Source: Acanthaster planci (Eukaryota > Echinodermata > Asteroidea > Valvatida > Acanthasteridae). From it: a stretch of 31,624 nucleotides of DNA. The first letter of the stretch is position 1; every line of letters begins with the position of its first letter. Below, piece after piece: positions 31,567 to 31,624 of the stretch. Position numbers and translations under genes: made by a program. Location of the stretch: NCBI RefSeq assembly GCF_001949145.1, contig NW_019091372.1:677305-708928 (forward strand), given 5' to 3'. The notes under the pieces were generated by a model. It was not told the origin of the DNA. It was given only the letters and a program-made list of their open reading frames with translations, and searched no databases.

Positions 31567-31624
31567 CTACCCATTGCATTCTGCATCACCCCTACTGGGG
31601 TACTATCCATTGCATTCTGCGTCG
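31567..31624. repeat. 36-bp tandem repeat at the right edge
   Basis: CCATTGCATTCTGCATC and CCATTGCATTCTGCGTC occur 36 bases apart in RIC8 intron 12, and the repeat runs into the window end, so copy number is unknown. Confidence 0.65.

Overview
The window is animal nuclear DNA. It holds three multi-exon protein genes with GT-AG introns, clean exon phases and long AT-rich introns, plus a cluster of small RNA polymerase III tRNA genes and several short foldback (MITE-like) elements. Compact introns of 0.2-2 kb, frequent tacatgta-type motifs and the protein similarities suggest a marine invertebrate, most likely an invertebrate deuterostome (echinoderm, hemichordate or lancelet grade). I cannot name the species. 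One assembly gap of 68 N (18550-18617) falls inside an intron.

Layout. (1) 326-4027: a minus-strand array of tRNA genes, with six intact-looking copies (Val-AAC, Val-CAC twice, Val-TAC, Gly-GCC twice) and at least five degenerate ones. They sit in tandemly duplicated, diverged spacer blocks. (2) 4530-8359, plus strand: the 3' seven exons of a syndapin/PACSIN-like F-BAR plus SH3 gene. The first part of the F-BAR domain is not in the window. An in-phase 30-nt candidate microexon and a very long histidine-rich linker are its unusual points. (3) 9918-20746, minus strand: a complete 14-exon FNBP4 (formin-binding protein 4) gene of 966 codons with two WW domains, a polyproline exon and the conserved C-terminal tail. 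(4) 20747-24229: a divergent intergenic region with candidate promoters, palindromes and a MITE. (5) 24230-31260, plus strand: the first 12 exons of RIC8 (synembryn), the chaperone and exchange factor for G-alpha subunits. It is cut off by the right edge and carries an unusually long low-complexity loop in exon 7.

Functionally the genes are not a pathway unit. The syndapin-like gene belongs to membrane curvature and endocytosis, FNBP4 to formin/WW-proline interactions, and RIC8 to heterotrimeric G-protein biogenesis. FNBP4 and the syndapin-like gene are convergent, while FNBP4 and RIC8 are divergent (head to head, about 3.5 kb between start codons). All three gene models were built by hand: every exon junction listed keeps the frame, and for the most part the translation can be followed along the vertebrate family as I remember it. 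No database search was possible.
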